From: Trematomus loennbergii
Lineage: Eukaryota; Chordata; Actinopteri; Perciformes; Nototheniidae
Assembly (NCBI GenBank): GCA_012861695.1
Contig: JAAOOA010000193.1
Span: forward strand, 650,771 to 714,770
Length of the DNA: 64,000 bases
Direction of reading: 5' to 3'
The notes beneath the pieces are model-generated. The model worked only from the letters and a program-made list of their open reading frames with translations, ran no database searches and had not been told where the DNA came from. A program made the position numbers and the translations under genes. This document shows positions 41,098 through 53,500 of the stretch, in pieces. Every line of letters begins with the position of its first letter. The stretch's first letter is position 1.

Positions 41098-41176
41098 GAT
41101 TTAGGCACTGTTGACGAGCCACTGTCTCTTTATTTTGGAAGTAAATTTGCCTACTTAGTTTTAATAAATCATGTTT

Positions 41177-41828
41177 TAAAGGTCCCATGTCATGGCCATT
41201 TCTACTGATCATATTTCCATTGTGAGGTCTACTAGAATAGATGTATATTGTGCAATTTTCCAAACTCACATTGGTTTCTCATACAGCATCTCTGTATAGT
41301 ATGTGTATTCACTCTCTGTCCTAAACGGCTTGTTGGAGCTCCTGACCCCCTCCCCATGAGCCCAGTGTGCTCTGATTGGTCAGCTCACCCACTCTGTTCT
41401 GATGAGTCCAACACCGTTACAGCGGAACATCAGTGATTATGTTACAATGGCGTTAGCAACCAGAAAATGACACCAGTAATGACAAACGGATGAGAATGCT
41501 GCGTGGGGTCTGGGTGCCGTGTTGGCGGGACGTTGCGGGGCTCGCTGCTGTGAGGAGCGGACAGTGTGAGCTGGCTTGCTGCGGGGGATCTGCGAGACAG
41601 CGAAACCCAGCATGAACCCAGCCCGAGCACACACACACCTGCAGCCTGGCTGTGAGTCTGCGTGTGTGCCCAGGCCGTGCCCAGCCGAGCCCCGCCGCGT
41701 CTCACCGTCTCAGGCTGAGTTCAGTACTTTGAGGATTTTGACTCTGCAGACCGTTTATATGCATACAAACCTTCATAACACACAAGGGGACAGGTAATAA
41801 CCGGAAAAGCATGACATGGGACCTTTTA
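41177..41828 (+). mobile_element. TIR element, uninterrupted copy (A)
   Basis: AAAGGTCCCATGTCATGGCC at the left and GCATGACATGGGACCTTTT at the right, about 650 bp, no transposase. This is the intact reference for the interrupted copy at 1549-3577. Confidence 0.85.
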
Positions 41829-42329
41829 ATCAATTTAACCTTGAAATTTGTCTGCGGGCCGCATTTGGACCCCGGGCTGTAGTTTGGACACCCCTGGTGT
41901 AAATAGTCTGTGTTACACATTTTAAGCAAGCCATATTCTGACTTGTAACAGGTTTTACCCTTCTATTTTGAAATCTATGGTTAATTGACCTCATTTACAC
42001 AAAATCAAACTTAATTTCTGATTTAAAAAAGGCTAAAATATTGAATTATTTTACATATTTTTGTTGTGTTGCTCTGTTGGAGAAGCCTGTGACCTAAGAT
42101 TTTCATCGACATAACTACACTGTATGTACGTATGACCAATACAAGCCTTGAACCTTGAATTGGACCCCAGAAGACCACGGATGCTGTAAATTTGAATAAA
42201 ACACAAAACCTGATGGAAGTGATCATAAAAAAAACTTTGTATACAGGCACTATCGTAGGACAAACCTTTAACCAGAGATAAAACATTTGGAAACGGGTCA
42301 CATTTGGCCGAGGACAACAGGGAGGTTAA

Positions 42330-42450
42330 AGGTAATCTATTATGCAAAATCCACTTTTTCATGTCTCTTCTACATCACCATGTGTCCCCTCTTTTTCATG
42401 TCTCTTCTACATCAACATGTGTCCCCTCTGTGTAAAGAGACTCTGAAAGT
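42330..42450. repeat. dispersed repeat with two 37-bp units (seed of the 24-kb array), copy A
   Basis: CTATTATGCAAAATCCACTT, then two CATGTCTCTTCTACATCA.. units, then GTGTAAAGAGACTCTGAAAG. Copy B is at 52468-52590. It shows the pre-expansion form of the 24178-25437 array. Confidence 0.88.
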
Positions 42451-42510
42451 TTCAGGTCAAAAGATTCTCTCTTTTTGTCCTGATCCATTTATATAAATAA
42501 ATATAATAAT

Positions 42511-43092
42511 AGGGCTGTCAAGTTAACGCGTTAATAACGCGTTAACGCAAAAAAAAATTAACGCCACTAATTATTTTAACGCGATTAACGCATGTGTATT
42601 TTTTGTCCTCGGCCGCCGTAGTTTCAGAGCGCATCGAGTTTAAAATACCATCTACAAGCTGATGCTGACAGCCCCGCTCCTGCCGCCCGCTTGTGGCAGA
42701 CCACACTTCCACGCTCACCGGCAGGCCCGGACTGGCCATCGGGAGGACCGGGAGGGTGTGTGTGGCGCGACTCGCGCGAGCGAGGCACACGGACCGGGAG
42801 GGTGTGTGTGGCGCGACTCGCGCGAGCGAGGCACACCTTACGTGTTGTTGTTGTTAGCATCTGGTGCTAGCTAGCTGCGCTAACGGATATAAGGAGCTGT
42901 TTCAATGACATTTCGCCGACAACTGCGCCGAGCACTTGACTTTATGCAGGTAGCCAGACAGTGGGACATTGTACGAAAAGTCAGCGCACTCAGCACGGAT
43001 AGTACGCGCTACATGATTGCAGCGTCCAGACAGCACACGTTCGAGCATATATGCCTTGAGCGGCACATAGCTCCAACGATCCATCACAGTGT

Positions 43093-43160
<68 letters not shown>

Positions 43161-43451
43161 ATTGTATGAGAGAGGTTCCAGGTTGAATTGAGGCGAATAT
43201 TTGTAATGTTCAGGTTGTTGTGTTTAATATTCATGAGAATATTTGTCATTGTTCAAATGATAATAAACAAACATATAAAGCATATTTGTCCACTCATATG
43301 TTGATAAGAGTATTAAAAACTTGAAAAATATCCCTCTAAGGTACATTTAGAACAGATAAAAAATGTGCGATTAATTTGCGATTAATCGCGATTAACTATG
43401 GACAATCATGCGATTAATCGCGATTAAATATTTTAATCGACTGACAGCCCT
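42511..43451. mobile_element. AGGGCTGTCA-type TIR element, present only in copy A
   Basis: Left AGGGCTGTCAAGTTAACGCG and right ATCGACTGACAGCCCT, with internal near-palindromic GCGATTAATCGCGATTAA. Copy B has the uninterrupted site at about 52635-52650. Contains a (CA)n run at 43093-43155. No transposase was recognised; hAT-like by end style. Confidence 0.85.
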
Positions 43452-43499
43452 AAATAATATATATCCTTATTTTCATCTAAAGTAACAGAGGGTGGATCT

Positions 43500-43862
43500 C
43501 AAGTTACTTATTTTTCATTTCCTCCTCCTCGCTCCTCGGTATCACCGGAAGTTGCTTTTTCTGCGCCATCTTGAGTAGCGTCGCATCGCCCTTATTGAGA
43601 GGCGAATTCCCTCCCTTTCCGGTGGACCTCATGGGACCTTATTTCGGAAAGATTATGTATTGAAGTCAATGGCGAGAGAAAAGTTATCTTTCGTTCCCGT
43701 TTGAATTGTGCCATGAATTACACATCTGATGTTTGTCAATCTTTCCATGTCAAAAAATCACAGTTTTTCGTAAAACTGTTGAAATATAAGACTATGAAAA
43801 ATACGCAACTAGAAAGACTACAAATCCCAGAGTCGCGTAAGTGATGTCATAATTGTTTTCCT
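43500..43862. repeat. dispersed repeat R, copy A
   Basis: CTCGCTCCTCGGTATCACCG to GTGATGTCATAATTG. Other copies: 52690-53045, a fragment at 57743-57830, and an inverted partial copy at 59885-60180. Confidence 0.85.
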
Positions 43863-44397
43863 CCACTAAATATAAGGACAATATAATAGGACCCAAAACA
43901 GAACCTTGAGGCACACCACAGGTAAGAGCAGCAGTATCAGAAGTGAAAGGGCCTAAAGACACAGAGAAACTCCTATCTGAAAGGTAGGAGAACCATTTCA
44001 GGGCACTGCCTGAGACACCCACCTGCCCGAGCCTTTCCATCATTATTCTGTGATCCAGAGTCAAAAGCTGCGCTAAGGTCCAGCAGCACTAAAACGGAGC
44101 ATTCACCTCTATCCGAAGACATCATTATGTCGTTGGAGACTCTAAGGAGAGCAGTTTCAGTGGAATGCTTCTGACGAAAACCTGATTGGAACTTATCTAA
44201 AATCGTGTGTTGCAGTAAAGACAGCAGTAAGCTGTTTGGCAACAACTTTCTCTAACACTTTTGAAATAAAAGGCAGCTTGGATATAGGCCTGTAGTTGTT
44301 GTGAACGTTTGGATCTAGGTTCGTTTTTTTCAGGAGAGGCTGAACTACTGCGTGTTTTAGTAAGCTGGGACACGACCACATTTCAGGGAATTTGCAT
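43863..44397 (-). mobile_element. L2-type LINE reverse-transcriptase fragment, copy A
   Basis: The minus strand encodes [70 protein letters not shown] and [11 protein letters not shown], the fingers and palm of an L2/CR1 reverse transcriptase. It is cut before the YADD block and joined to repeat R. One frameshift follows AAFD. Confidence 0.85.
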
Positions 44398-44910
44398 GTG
44401 CCAAAACATATTTAAATGACATCTACTTCAACCTGACGAAACGTGAGCAGGGTTTACTGAAAGAGCTGCATCAGCTAAAAGGCTTTCACATGTTCTTCTG
44501 GAAAAGAAAATCTGAATTTATTTATTTTTCTTGAAAATGAATCAAATGCAATATATTTTTCAGACATGAATTAATAGATATTTTTATAATAAAAAACAAA
44601 AGACTGAGATTTTCACTTTTTTCCTCTTAGCTCTTTTATTAACAAGAAAACCCAACATTTTATTTTGTACAGACATGTAAATGTGGCACTCACTCACATC
44701 TTGAAAATAGAAACACAATTTATTACAAACTCAACCTGTTTGCTTTTCTTTGAATGTGTTTTATTTCCTTCTTCAAACTTTCATTATGCATTCAACACAT
44801 TGAGACTTAGTCAAAAATAAAAGACCTTTAGAAAATAAAATGAGAGGTGCTTTCTCTCTCTCATGCTTTACAAGAGAAACAACAACATACAAATAAATCA
44901 ATATCGATAT

Positions 44911-45165
44911 TCAACAAATATTTAGAGCAAAGTTTACATTTCCATGCAGAGAAATATGAGTTGAGGTTAACAGAAATCCTCCTGAGCAGTGACAGCCTCC
45001 ATGGCTAAACAGACACAGGAAGGAGCGCCGCCTAAAGAAACTCCAACATCTACAGAACAACTCATGAGAAGATGTTAAAGCACATCCCATAATGTTTGAT
45101 TGACAGCTGATCTCTGTGCAGTGAAGACATGAACAATCAGCTCTCAGCAACAATGATGGACACAC
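44911..45165 (-). other. 84-codon open frame downstream of TRIM copy A
   Basis: Begins MCPSLLLRADCSCLHCTEIS and is Cys-rich. The same 84 residues are encoded without change at 53994-54248 and 63391-63645. It lies just past the TRIM stop, so 3' UTR is the default reading. No family recognised. Confidence 0.3.
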
Positions 45166-45212
45166 AATGAGTTTAAGAAGTAGAAGAGTTCCTCAAATGA
45201 CTTCAGGCTATT

Positions 45213-46852
45213 TCAGTTTACAAAACTCAGCTGTGTTCCATGATAAAGATAAACTCCAGCATGTAGCGGCTGAGTGAATGTGGTCTGGACTCTGTGGAGG
45301 AGAGTCATGGTTTCAGAGATGCTGTAGAAGGACAGAACACCTGCTCTGTGATCCAGGTACACTCCTACTCTGGAGGACAGAGGACCTGAGACGGGAGTGC
45401 TGATACTGTTGTAACGAAATGAATATCTGTTTTGCCCACACTCTAAGGACCAAGATTTGTCATTGTTTCCAAATAAACATTCTTCCCCCCCCCTGCTCTG
45501 CGGATATTCTTGTATGCGACTGCTACATGAACTCTTACCCCTCTCCTCCACCTCCCAGTAACAACGTCCAGTCAGACTCTCTCTACTCAGGACCTGAGGC
45601 CATCAGTGAATCTGTCTGTGTGACTAGAATAACAGATGTTGTCCATGTTGTTGCTTTTCTGCTCCCCTCAGATAATAACAGCCACATGTGTGCTGTGTTT
45701 GGATCCAGTGTGATTCCCTGTGAATATTTAAGAACCCAGCTCTGGTGGTGGGCTCTGCTGCTGACAGTAAAACATCCACTTCAGTCGGTGAGACGTTTGT
45801 CCATTCCTCTCTCAGGACGTCCTGTAGTTTGTCTCTGACTGCTGACAGGGCCGCCGTCACGTCCTCAAAGTAGCTCAGAGGACGGATGTTGATGCTGGAT
45901 GAGTGTGTAGGTTCACTGAGGGCTGACAGTGAGGGGTAGCTGTGCAGAAACTGGTTGTGATCCTCTGTGTGAGACAGCAGCTTCAGCTCAGCGTCTCTCC
46001 TCTTCAGCTCAGCCATCTCCTGCTCCAGCTTCTCCTGAAGCTCTTTGACTCGACTCACTTCACTCTTCTGCTGGGATCTGACCTGCTGCTTCACATCAGA
46101 GCTTCTTTTCTCCATGAGACGGATCAGCTCAGTGAACATCTTCTCACTGTCCTCCACTGCTTTATCAGCAGAGCCATTGACGGCCTCCACCTCCTGCTGA
46201 AGCAGCTTCACCTCCTTCTCTCTGTCCTGGATTCTCTGCTGGATGTTTTGTCGACTCCCCTCCAGCTCTCTCTGCCTCTCAGTCCTTTCTGCTGCAGCTG
46301 ACACTGTGTCGTGGCCTTTGTGTTCGTCCACAGAGCAGAGATAACAGATACACTGCTGATCAGTGCGGCAGAACATCTTCATCACCTCGTCGTGACGAGA
46401 GCAGATGTTCTCCTGGAGCTTCTTGGAGGGCTCCACCAGCTTGTGTTTTTTAAACGTAGCTGCGTCATAATGAGGCTGGAGGTGTTTGTCACAATAAGAG
46501 GCCAGACACTGCAGCAGGACTTACAGGCTCTCAGTTTCCTCCCAGTGCAGACATCACAGGCCACATCTTCAGCTCCAGCATAGCAGTGATCAGCAGGAGC
46601 AGCTTGGAGTCCAGTCTTCTTCAGCTCCTCCACTAAATCTGCTAACATGGTGCTTTTCAGCAGGACAGGCCTCGGTGTGAAGCTCTTTCTACACTGAGGG
46701 CAGCTGTAGATTAGCTCTCCATCCCAGTGGTGTTTGATACAGTCCATGCAGTAGCTGTGTCCACAGGGAATAGTGACCGGATCCTTCAGTAGATCCAGAC
46801 AGATCGAACAAGAGAAGGTTTCCCGGTCCAGCTGAACTCCTCCATGTGCCAT
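45213..46852 (-). pseudogene. TRIM E3 ligase gene, copy A (RING, B-boxes, coiled coil, SPRY), frame broken
   Basis: ATG at 46852 starts [21 protein letters not shown] complete RING has Cys15, Cys18, Cys30, His32, Cys35, Cys38, Cys51 and Cys54. Next come a B-box1-like [15 protein letters not shown], a B-box2 ([20 protein letters not shown] and DEHKGH), a coiled coil of about 110 residues (EKEVKLLQQEVEAV to ELKRRDAELKLLS), and PRY-SPRY (DNDKSWSLEC-like, SSRVGVYLDHRAGVLSFYSI, YLYHGT). There is no intron, as in fish TRIM16/25-like tandem genes. Frames change after KSC near 46520-46535, after RAGFL near 45725-45735, and again near 45530-45650. Either a recent pseudogene or a real gene with sequence errors. 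TRIM proteins of this layout ubiquitinate targets, often in antiviral signalling; the substrate is unknown. Confidence 0.8.
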
Positions 46853-47329
46853 CTCACCTCTCAGTGATAGTTACGGACTGCAGACAGAAGGTAAAATATC
46901 CACTTTCTCTGAACAGAAACAATCTCTGACGGACAACAAATCTCCTCTCCTTCTGCTTTTGCTCACTCAATGCAGAGAATGAGGAAACAGCTTTCTCATT
47001 TAACATGTTGCTTGTTACTTGTTGCCAACCTTTGAAGGGGAGGGAACATTCAAATACCTTGATAGGGTGTAGCTCAGTGTGTTTGGGAGCAGGAAGCAAG
47101 GCGAACGGGTTTAGGCAGGGTGTGTTATCTGTCATTAACAAGCTGCAATAAGAGTATTTAGACATAAAGCTTTACATATCATCAATTTTCTTCAGATCTC
47201 TAAGTAAAGTTTATGTTCTTTCCTAAAAATAATAAAAAACAATGTGTGCTGTTTATTTTATTACCATGTGCTTGCCTCTTTATTTAAAACTTGTTGACAT
47301 TTGGGGGTAAATTCCTTAATGCAACTATA

Positions 47330-48464
47330 GACTCTAGACTCTGGAAAGAGTAGTCGCCGGCCAACTCCATCTGCACATGTCCAACTATGAGCTCTATGAG
47401 CCCCTCCAATCCGGCTTCAGACTTCAACACAGCACTCAGACCGCCCTCATCAAGATCATCAACGATCTCCTCATTGCTGCTGACTCTGGCCGCCTCAGCA
47501 TCCTCATCCTCCTGGACCTCTCTGCAGCATTTGACACCATCTCCCACACCATCCTCCTCAACCGCCTATCTGACCTCCTGGGTGTCACTGGCACCGCCTT
47601 CTCCTGGCTCACATCCTACCTCCACAACAGGGAACAGTTTGTTACCATCAATGGCTCGAATCCCCCCCCAGCCCCAGTCAATCATGGTGTCCCCCAAGGC
47701 TCTGTGCTTGGCCCCCTCCTTCTCACCATTTCCATGCTCCCCCTCGGCCAGATCATCGGACTCAACTTCCACTGCTATGCTGATGATACCCAAATCTATC
47801 TCAGCACTACTCCATCCTCCCAGCCCCCCTCAGTCCCTTGTCAACTGCCTGCACAAAATAAAAACCTGGATGTCATCAAATTTCCTCAAGCTTAACAGCA
47901 AGATAACAGAGCTCATGATTGTGGCACCCAAGGCGCTGCTCCGGAAGGTTGGTGACTTCATCCTCGAGGTTAACGGCTGCTCCATCTCCCCATCTCCTGA
48001 AGTCTGCAACCTGGGTGTCATCTTTGATTCCACCCTTTCCTTCCATTCCCACGTCAAGTCCGTCACCAACTCTGCTTTTTCCAGCCAAAGAACATTGCCA
48101 GACTCCAACCGTCACTCTCGGAGTCTGTTGCTGAAAACCCTAGTACATGCATTTGTCACCTCCCGCTTGGACTATTGCAATGGTGTCCTGTTTGGGGTAC
48201 CCAACTAAACCCTGGACAGGCTCCAGTATGTCCAAAACGGTGCTGCTAGGGTACTCACGCACACAAAGCCGTGGCAGCACATCACTCCCACCCTCATCCA
48301 CCTCCACTGGCTGCCGGTCAAGTCCCGCATTTCCTACAAAAATCCTCCTCCTCACCTACAAGTCCCTCCATGCCCATGCCCCCCACTACTTATCAGACCT
48401 CCTCCGCCCTCATGCCCCACCCAGCAACCTGCGGAACCTCCTTCTCTCTGTCCTGGATTCTACA
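47330..48464 (+). mobile_element. L2-type LINE fragment, copy A
   Basis: Encodes [73 protein letters not shown] and [13 protein letters not shown] (the catalytic YADD), then [10 protein letters not shown] and HLHWLPV after frameshifts. Different from the minus-strand L2. Its 3' part stops at CTGTCCTGGATTCT. Confidence 0.88.
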
Positions 48465-50962
48465 TACATGATACATGGATAGAAAACAGACAGAAAAAAG
48501 TTAGCTTAGCACACAGACAGAGAACAGTTAGCTTAGCACACAGACAGAAAACAGTTAGCTGAGCACATGGACAGAAAACAGTTAGCTTAGCTTATCACAT
48601 GGATAGAAAACAGTTAGCTTAGCTTAGCACATGGACAGAAAACAGTTAGCTTAGCTTATCACGGATGGAAAACAGACAAAAAAACAGTTAGCTCATCACA
48701 TAGACAGAAAATAGTTAGCTTAGAACATAGGCAGAAAACAGTTAGCTTAGAACATAGGCAGAAAACAGTAATCTTAAAAAATTAAGTTAATTTGTGAGCT
48801 TTAGATTTGCTTGTAAGCAGATTGGACAGAACCACGCTAGCTGTTGCCATCTGCGACCAGTGTTTATGCTAAGCTAGGCTAACCACATCCTGACACATCC
48901 TGTGCTTATCGTTCAAATATTGGTATAGAACGTTGGATCGCAGTCAAAAATTGTAATCAAATCAGTAACTTTTGACATAATTAGACCAGACTTTGTATGC
49001 ATTATTAGCTAAGGGTCATGGGAGATGTAGTTGTTGTACGTTAGTGAATTTTAAGTTTTATATTTTAGGTTTTTTCAGAAGTTGGACAGACCCAGGTTTA
49101 CAGAAATTGGGCTGAGTCCTAGTTATGTACCTATGCTATCTAGTTTTTGGCGATAACACAATTCAGATCGGGGGAAATTGTTTGTGTTTCTTTACTGATT
49201 GGTTGTTTTTCTTTCTAGCAAACTAAATTCTCAATGGTGGTTCTGGTTGGTTTTCACGGATAGTTGTTGCTTGTTTCTCTTAGAATATGGACAGAAACTT
49301 GTTAGCTTTGCAGACTGATAAAAAGAGAACACTCCATGACAAAATCAGAAATCTATAGAAATAAAACAGCAGAACTTTCTTTCTAAATATAAGAAGCATC
49401 GGCACTGATTTAACATTAAACTTCGCTACGAGCTTCACCTCTTCTAGCCATCTTTTTTTTTTAAAGAGCGATGCCTGATGGACACGTCCCAGTTTTGTCG
49501 TCTGTTTTAATTCACACGCTTCGATGTGATGTAATGAACGATATCAAAATGAAGCACACTTCAAGCACATTTCAGACATTTAGCTTGTAGCACTCGAGGT
49601 GGTTAGCTTCCTGCCAACGTGACGACAAGCATTTGGACCTGTGGATTGTACATTTTTGGTGACTCATTTCAGAAAAAAGACACTTTTTGGGAAATAACGT
49701 GAAATGTTGGGAGATTTTTTGGCGTCACGACAAGGATGGCTTAAGTTCACGCCCGTGTGTCGATGTAGCTACTAGACGAAACATCCAGAAAGTCGTTTTT
49801 TCCTTCTGATTGATCTGTTTCCTGTTCCTCAGCTTCCTCTCCTGAGAAATAAATGTACAAATAATGTTTCTGTTTTGTGTTATGGGGGCGAGTTTGGAGA
49901 CGGAAGCTCAACTGGAATCACAGTTTTTTGTTTTACACAGACCAACATGTCTGGCGCATACAGATTGAAGTGTCTGTTTGAAACCATTTGACCACATGTG
50001 GACTGCATTTTGTGGCAAAGATAAACCAATAACTGTGCCATTTATTCAACTGTTGTTGTTTTTTTGTCCTGGGCAGTTTAACCTGTACATAGCTGATCGC
50101 TTGCCATCTCTGGCTTTTTTTTTTTTCCGTTCCTGAAAGTCCATCAAAGACTTCTCACATCTGGAGAAATGTGACACCGCTGACTGTCGGAGCAGATTCC
50201 CCCGTGCGTTATACCTCGAACTTTTTTGTGGAGTTAAATGCATATGAACTGGGAACTGTGAATGTGTGCATGTGTGGAATAAATAAGTGTACCCACAGAA
50301 ATCCAAACTCATGCAAAGGTGACTCTTTTCAGACTCGTTGGTACCCAAAGGGACGTCTCCAGTTCTGCACGTTCTTCACCGGCATTATAACAAACGCTCC
50401 TGTTGGCGGGCGTTTTCGAGGATTTCCTTCCTCTCGTTGGACTTCTTCTCGGAGCCTCATATCATTTCTCCTCCTTCCTTCCTGTTCGTCCGTTTTTTGA
50501 CAGTGCCATTTTTTTTTTTGTTTCCTCAAAGGGGTTGCATCTCAAAAATGTAATATCTCGTGATGCGCACCAACCAACCGACCGACTGGTTTCTCTTTAT
50601 CAACGCACTGTGGTTTAACTCATTAACACCATGCTAACGGCTGTGGACAATCGATGACTTTGGACGAATACTTTTTGCCTAACGACACCTCAAACAGACG
50701 TGGAAACGGAGGTTGCGTTCAAGAGGGCTTTTTCTTTTCTTTTTTGTTATGTTTTTTGGTCTTTTCTTCCATCGAGACTGGAATCAAGCGTACATGTCAG
50801 CTATAGATAATTTAAGTTACTCTGTGTCATGATGTAAAACTGTCTAATTTGGAGAAAAAAATGTAGCTTACTGAAAAATAAAGATTTAGGCACTGTTGAC
50901 GAGCCACTGTCTCTTTATTTTGGAAGTAAATTTGCCTACTTAGTTTTAATAAATCATGTTTT

Positions 50963-51589
50963 AAAGGTCCCATGTCATGGCCATTTCTACTGATCATATT
51001 TCCATTGTTGAGGTCTACTAGAATAGATTTATATTGTGCAATTTTCCAAACTCACATGGTTTCTCATACAGCATCTCTGTATAGTATGTGTATTCACTCT
51101 GTCCTAAATGGCTTGTTGGAGCTCCTGCCCCCCCCTCCCTGTGAGCCCACTGTGCTCTGATTGGTCAGCTCGCCCACTCTGTTCTGATCAGTCCTCCACT
51201 GTACAGCGGAACATCAGTGTTTGTGTTACAAGGCGTTTGTTAGCAACCAGAAAATGACACCAGTAATGACAAACATGAGAATGCTGCGAGGGGTCTGGGT
51301 GCCGTGTTGGCGGGACGTTGCGGGCTCGTTGCTGTGAGGAGCGGACAGTGTGAGCTGGCTTGCTGCGGGGGATCTGCGAGACAGCGAGACACCGCAAAAC
51401 CCAGCATGAACCCAGCCCGAGCGCACACACACACACACACACACCTGCAGCCTGGCTGTGAGTCTGCGTGTGTGCTCAGAACGAGCCCAGGCCGAGCCCC
51501 GCCGCGTCTCGCCGTCTCAGGCTGAGTTCAGTACTTTGAGGGTTTGTGACGGTAATAACCGGAAAAGCATGACATGGGACCTTTTAATC
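50963..51589 (+). mobile_element. TIR element, copy in duplication B
   Basis: Same element as 41177-41828, with small indels and a longer (CA)n at 51421-51443. It was carried by the segmental duplication rather than inserted anew, since flanks match. Confidence 0.85.
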
Positions 51590-51599
51590 AATTTAACCT

Positions 51600-52035
51600 T
51601 GAAATTTGACACTGACCCAATATAATTATATATAGAAACTGCAATCAAAAAAGACAACATGTATTTTTAAAGTTTAATTATGATTGTGTTGGTAGCTCAT
51701 CCCTTAAAACAGAAGCCTCAGATTGATTATAATAAGGAGAAATAGGAAGGATGTATTTCAAGCTTGTTGTAAATCATTTTGGGCAACATTGAGCTTTTTT
51801 CTTATCAACTACGATATGTTAGAAAATGTTTCCAACTTTAATTGACTGAATTTATTAGAAAGTGGTCTTAACACATGAATACTGTGTAATATATGTTTGC
51901 ATTTATATTTAAGAATATAAGAGGAGCACAAGTTTCATTTGTGGGCCATATTCCCTTTTTTTTTAATTTGCTGAGGGCCGATTCAAAATTGTCCGCGGGG
52001 CGCATTTGGACCCCGGCTGTAGTTTGGTCACCCCT
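51600..52035. mobile_element. hAT-like remnant retained in copy B
   Basis: Ends in GTAGTTTGGTCACCCCTGG and contains GAGGGCCGATTCAAAATTG, GAATACTGTGTAATATATG and TAGAAAATGTTTCCAACTTTA, which match the reverse complement of 15411-15835. Copy A keeps only about 50 bp of its right end (about 41848-41900). Confidence 0.7.
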
Positions 52036-52689
52036 GGTGTAAATAGTCTGTGTTACACATTTTAAGCAAGCCATATTCTGACTTGTAACAGGTTTTACCC
52101 TTCTATTTTGAAATATATGGTTAATTGACCTCATTTACACAAAATCAAACTTAATTTCTGATTTAAAAAAGGCTAAAATATTGAATTATTTTACATATTT
52201 TGTTGTGTTGCTCTGTTGGAGAAGCCTGTGACCTAAGATTTTCATCGACATAACTACACTGTATGTACGTATGACCAATACAAGCCTTGAACCTTGAATT
52301 GGACCCCAGAAGACCACGGATGCTGTAAATTTGAATAAAACACAAAACCTGATGGAAGTGATCATAAAAAAACTTGTATACAGGCACTATCGTAGGACAA
52401 ACCTTTAACCAGAGATAAAACATTTGGAAACGGGTCACATTTGGCCGAGGACAACAGGGAGGTTAAAGGTAATCTATTATGCAAAATCCACTTTTTCATG
52501 TCTCTTCTACATCACCTGTGTCCCCTCTTCTTCATGTCTCTTCTACATCAACATGTGTCCCCTCTGTGTAAAGAGACTCTGAAAGTTTCAGGTCAAAGAT
52601 TCTCTCTTTTTGTCCTGATCCATTTATATAAATAAATATAATAATATATATCCTTATTTTCATCTAAAGTAACAGACAGAGGGTGGATC

Positions 52690-53045
52690 TCAAGTTACTT
52701 ATTTTTCATTTCCTCCTCCTCGCTCCTCGGTATCACCGAAGTTGCTTTTTCTGCGCCATCTTGAGTAGCGTCGCATCGCCCTTATTGAGAGGCGAATTCC
52801 CTCCCTTTCCGGTGGACCTCATGGACCTTATTTCGGAAAGATTATGTATTGAAGTCAATGGCGAGAGAAAAGTTATCTTTCGTTCCCGTTTGAATTGTGC
52901 CACGAATTACACATCTGATTGTCAATCTTTCCATGTCAAAAAAGTCACAGTTTTTCGTAAACTGTTGAAATATAAGACTATGAAAAATACGCAACTAGAA
53001 AGACTACAAATCCCAGAGTCGCGTAAGTGATGTCATAATTGTTTT
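52690..53045. repeat. dispersed repeat R, copy B
   Basis: Matches 43500-43862 with single-base differences. Short open frames here are incidental. Confidence 0.85.
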
Positions 53046-53500
53046 CCTCCACTAAATATAAGGACAATATAATAGGACCCAAAACAGAACCTTGAGGCAC
53101 ACCACAGGTAAGAGCAGCAGTATCAGAAGTGAAAGGGCCTAAAGACACAGAGAAACTCCTATCTGAAAGGTAGGAAACCATTTCAGGGCACTCCCTGAGA
53201 CACCCACCTGCCCGAGCCTTTCATCATTATTCTGTGATCCAGAGTCAAAAGCTGCGCTAAGGTCCAGCAGCACTAAAACGGAGCATTGACCTCTATCCGA
53301 AGACATCATTATGTCGTTGGAGACTCTAAGGAGAGCAGTTTCAGTGGAATGCTTCTGACGAAAACCTGATTGGAACTTATCTAAAATCGTGTTTGCAGTA
53401 AACACAGCAGTAAGCTGTTTGGCAACAACTTTCTCTAACACTTTTGAAATAAAAGGCAGCTTGGATATAGGCCTGTAGTTGTTGTGAACATTATTGAAGA
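53046..53500 (-). mobile_element. L2-type LINE fragment, copy B
   Basis: As copy A ([31 protein letters not shown]), but lacks the segment from the GTGAACGTTTGGATC region to the CAAAACATATTTAAATG region of copy A (about 110 bp). Confidence 0.85.

Larger units (their letters stand above)
33993..41110 (+). other. larp4b: putative larp4b 3' UTR and downstream sequence
   Basis: No further coding block follows the stop. The stretch is AT-rich with poly-T/poly-A runs, a CAG run at about 34298-34320, and a VNTR at 38.1-38.97 kb. AATAAA occurs at 41092-41097, followed by T/GT-rich sequence, and an earlier AATAAA lies near 40055. True 3' ends cannot be fixed from sequence; a shorter UTR ending near 37.3 kb is possible. 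The distal part, from about 38.97 kb, is repeated at 48.78-50.9 kb. Confidence 0.4.
38262..48464. repeat. segmental duplication copy A
   Basis: Collinear with 48465-57656. Order: VNTR, larp4b 3' region, TIR element, 37-bp seed repeat, deleted L2 (-), TRIM (-), L2 (+). Copies are very similar in long stretches (for example 38975-41110 vs 48782-50895) and differ mainly by indels. Confidence 0.93.

Noticed and set aside
46311..46583. Plus-strand open frames antisense to TRIM (also 45942-46301 and 55014-55529)
   Set aside because: Shadow frames opposite the coiled-coil and B-box coding sequence.
46870..46960. Interferon-response-like element upstream of TRIM
   Set aside because: GTTTCTGTTCA on the minus strand only partly matches the ISRE consensus; not enough to call.
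47387..48208. 273-codon Ser/Pro-rich open frame
   Set aside because: Out-of-frame shadow of the L2 reverse transcriptase on the same strand.
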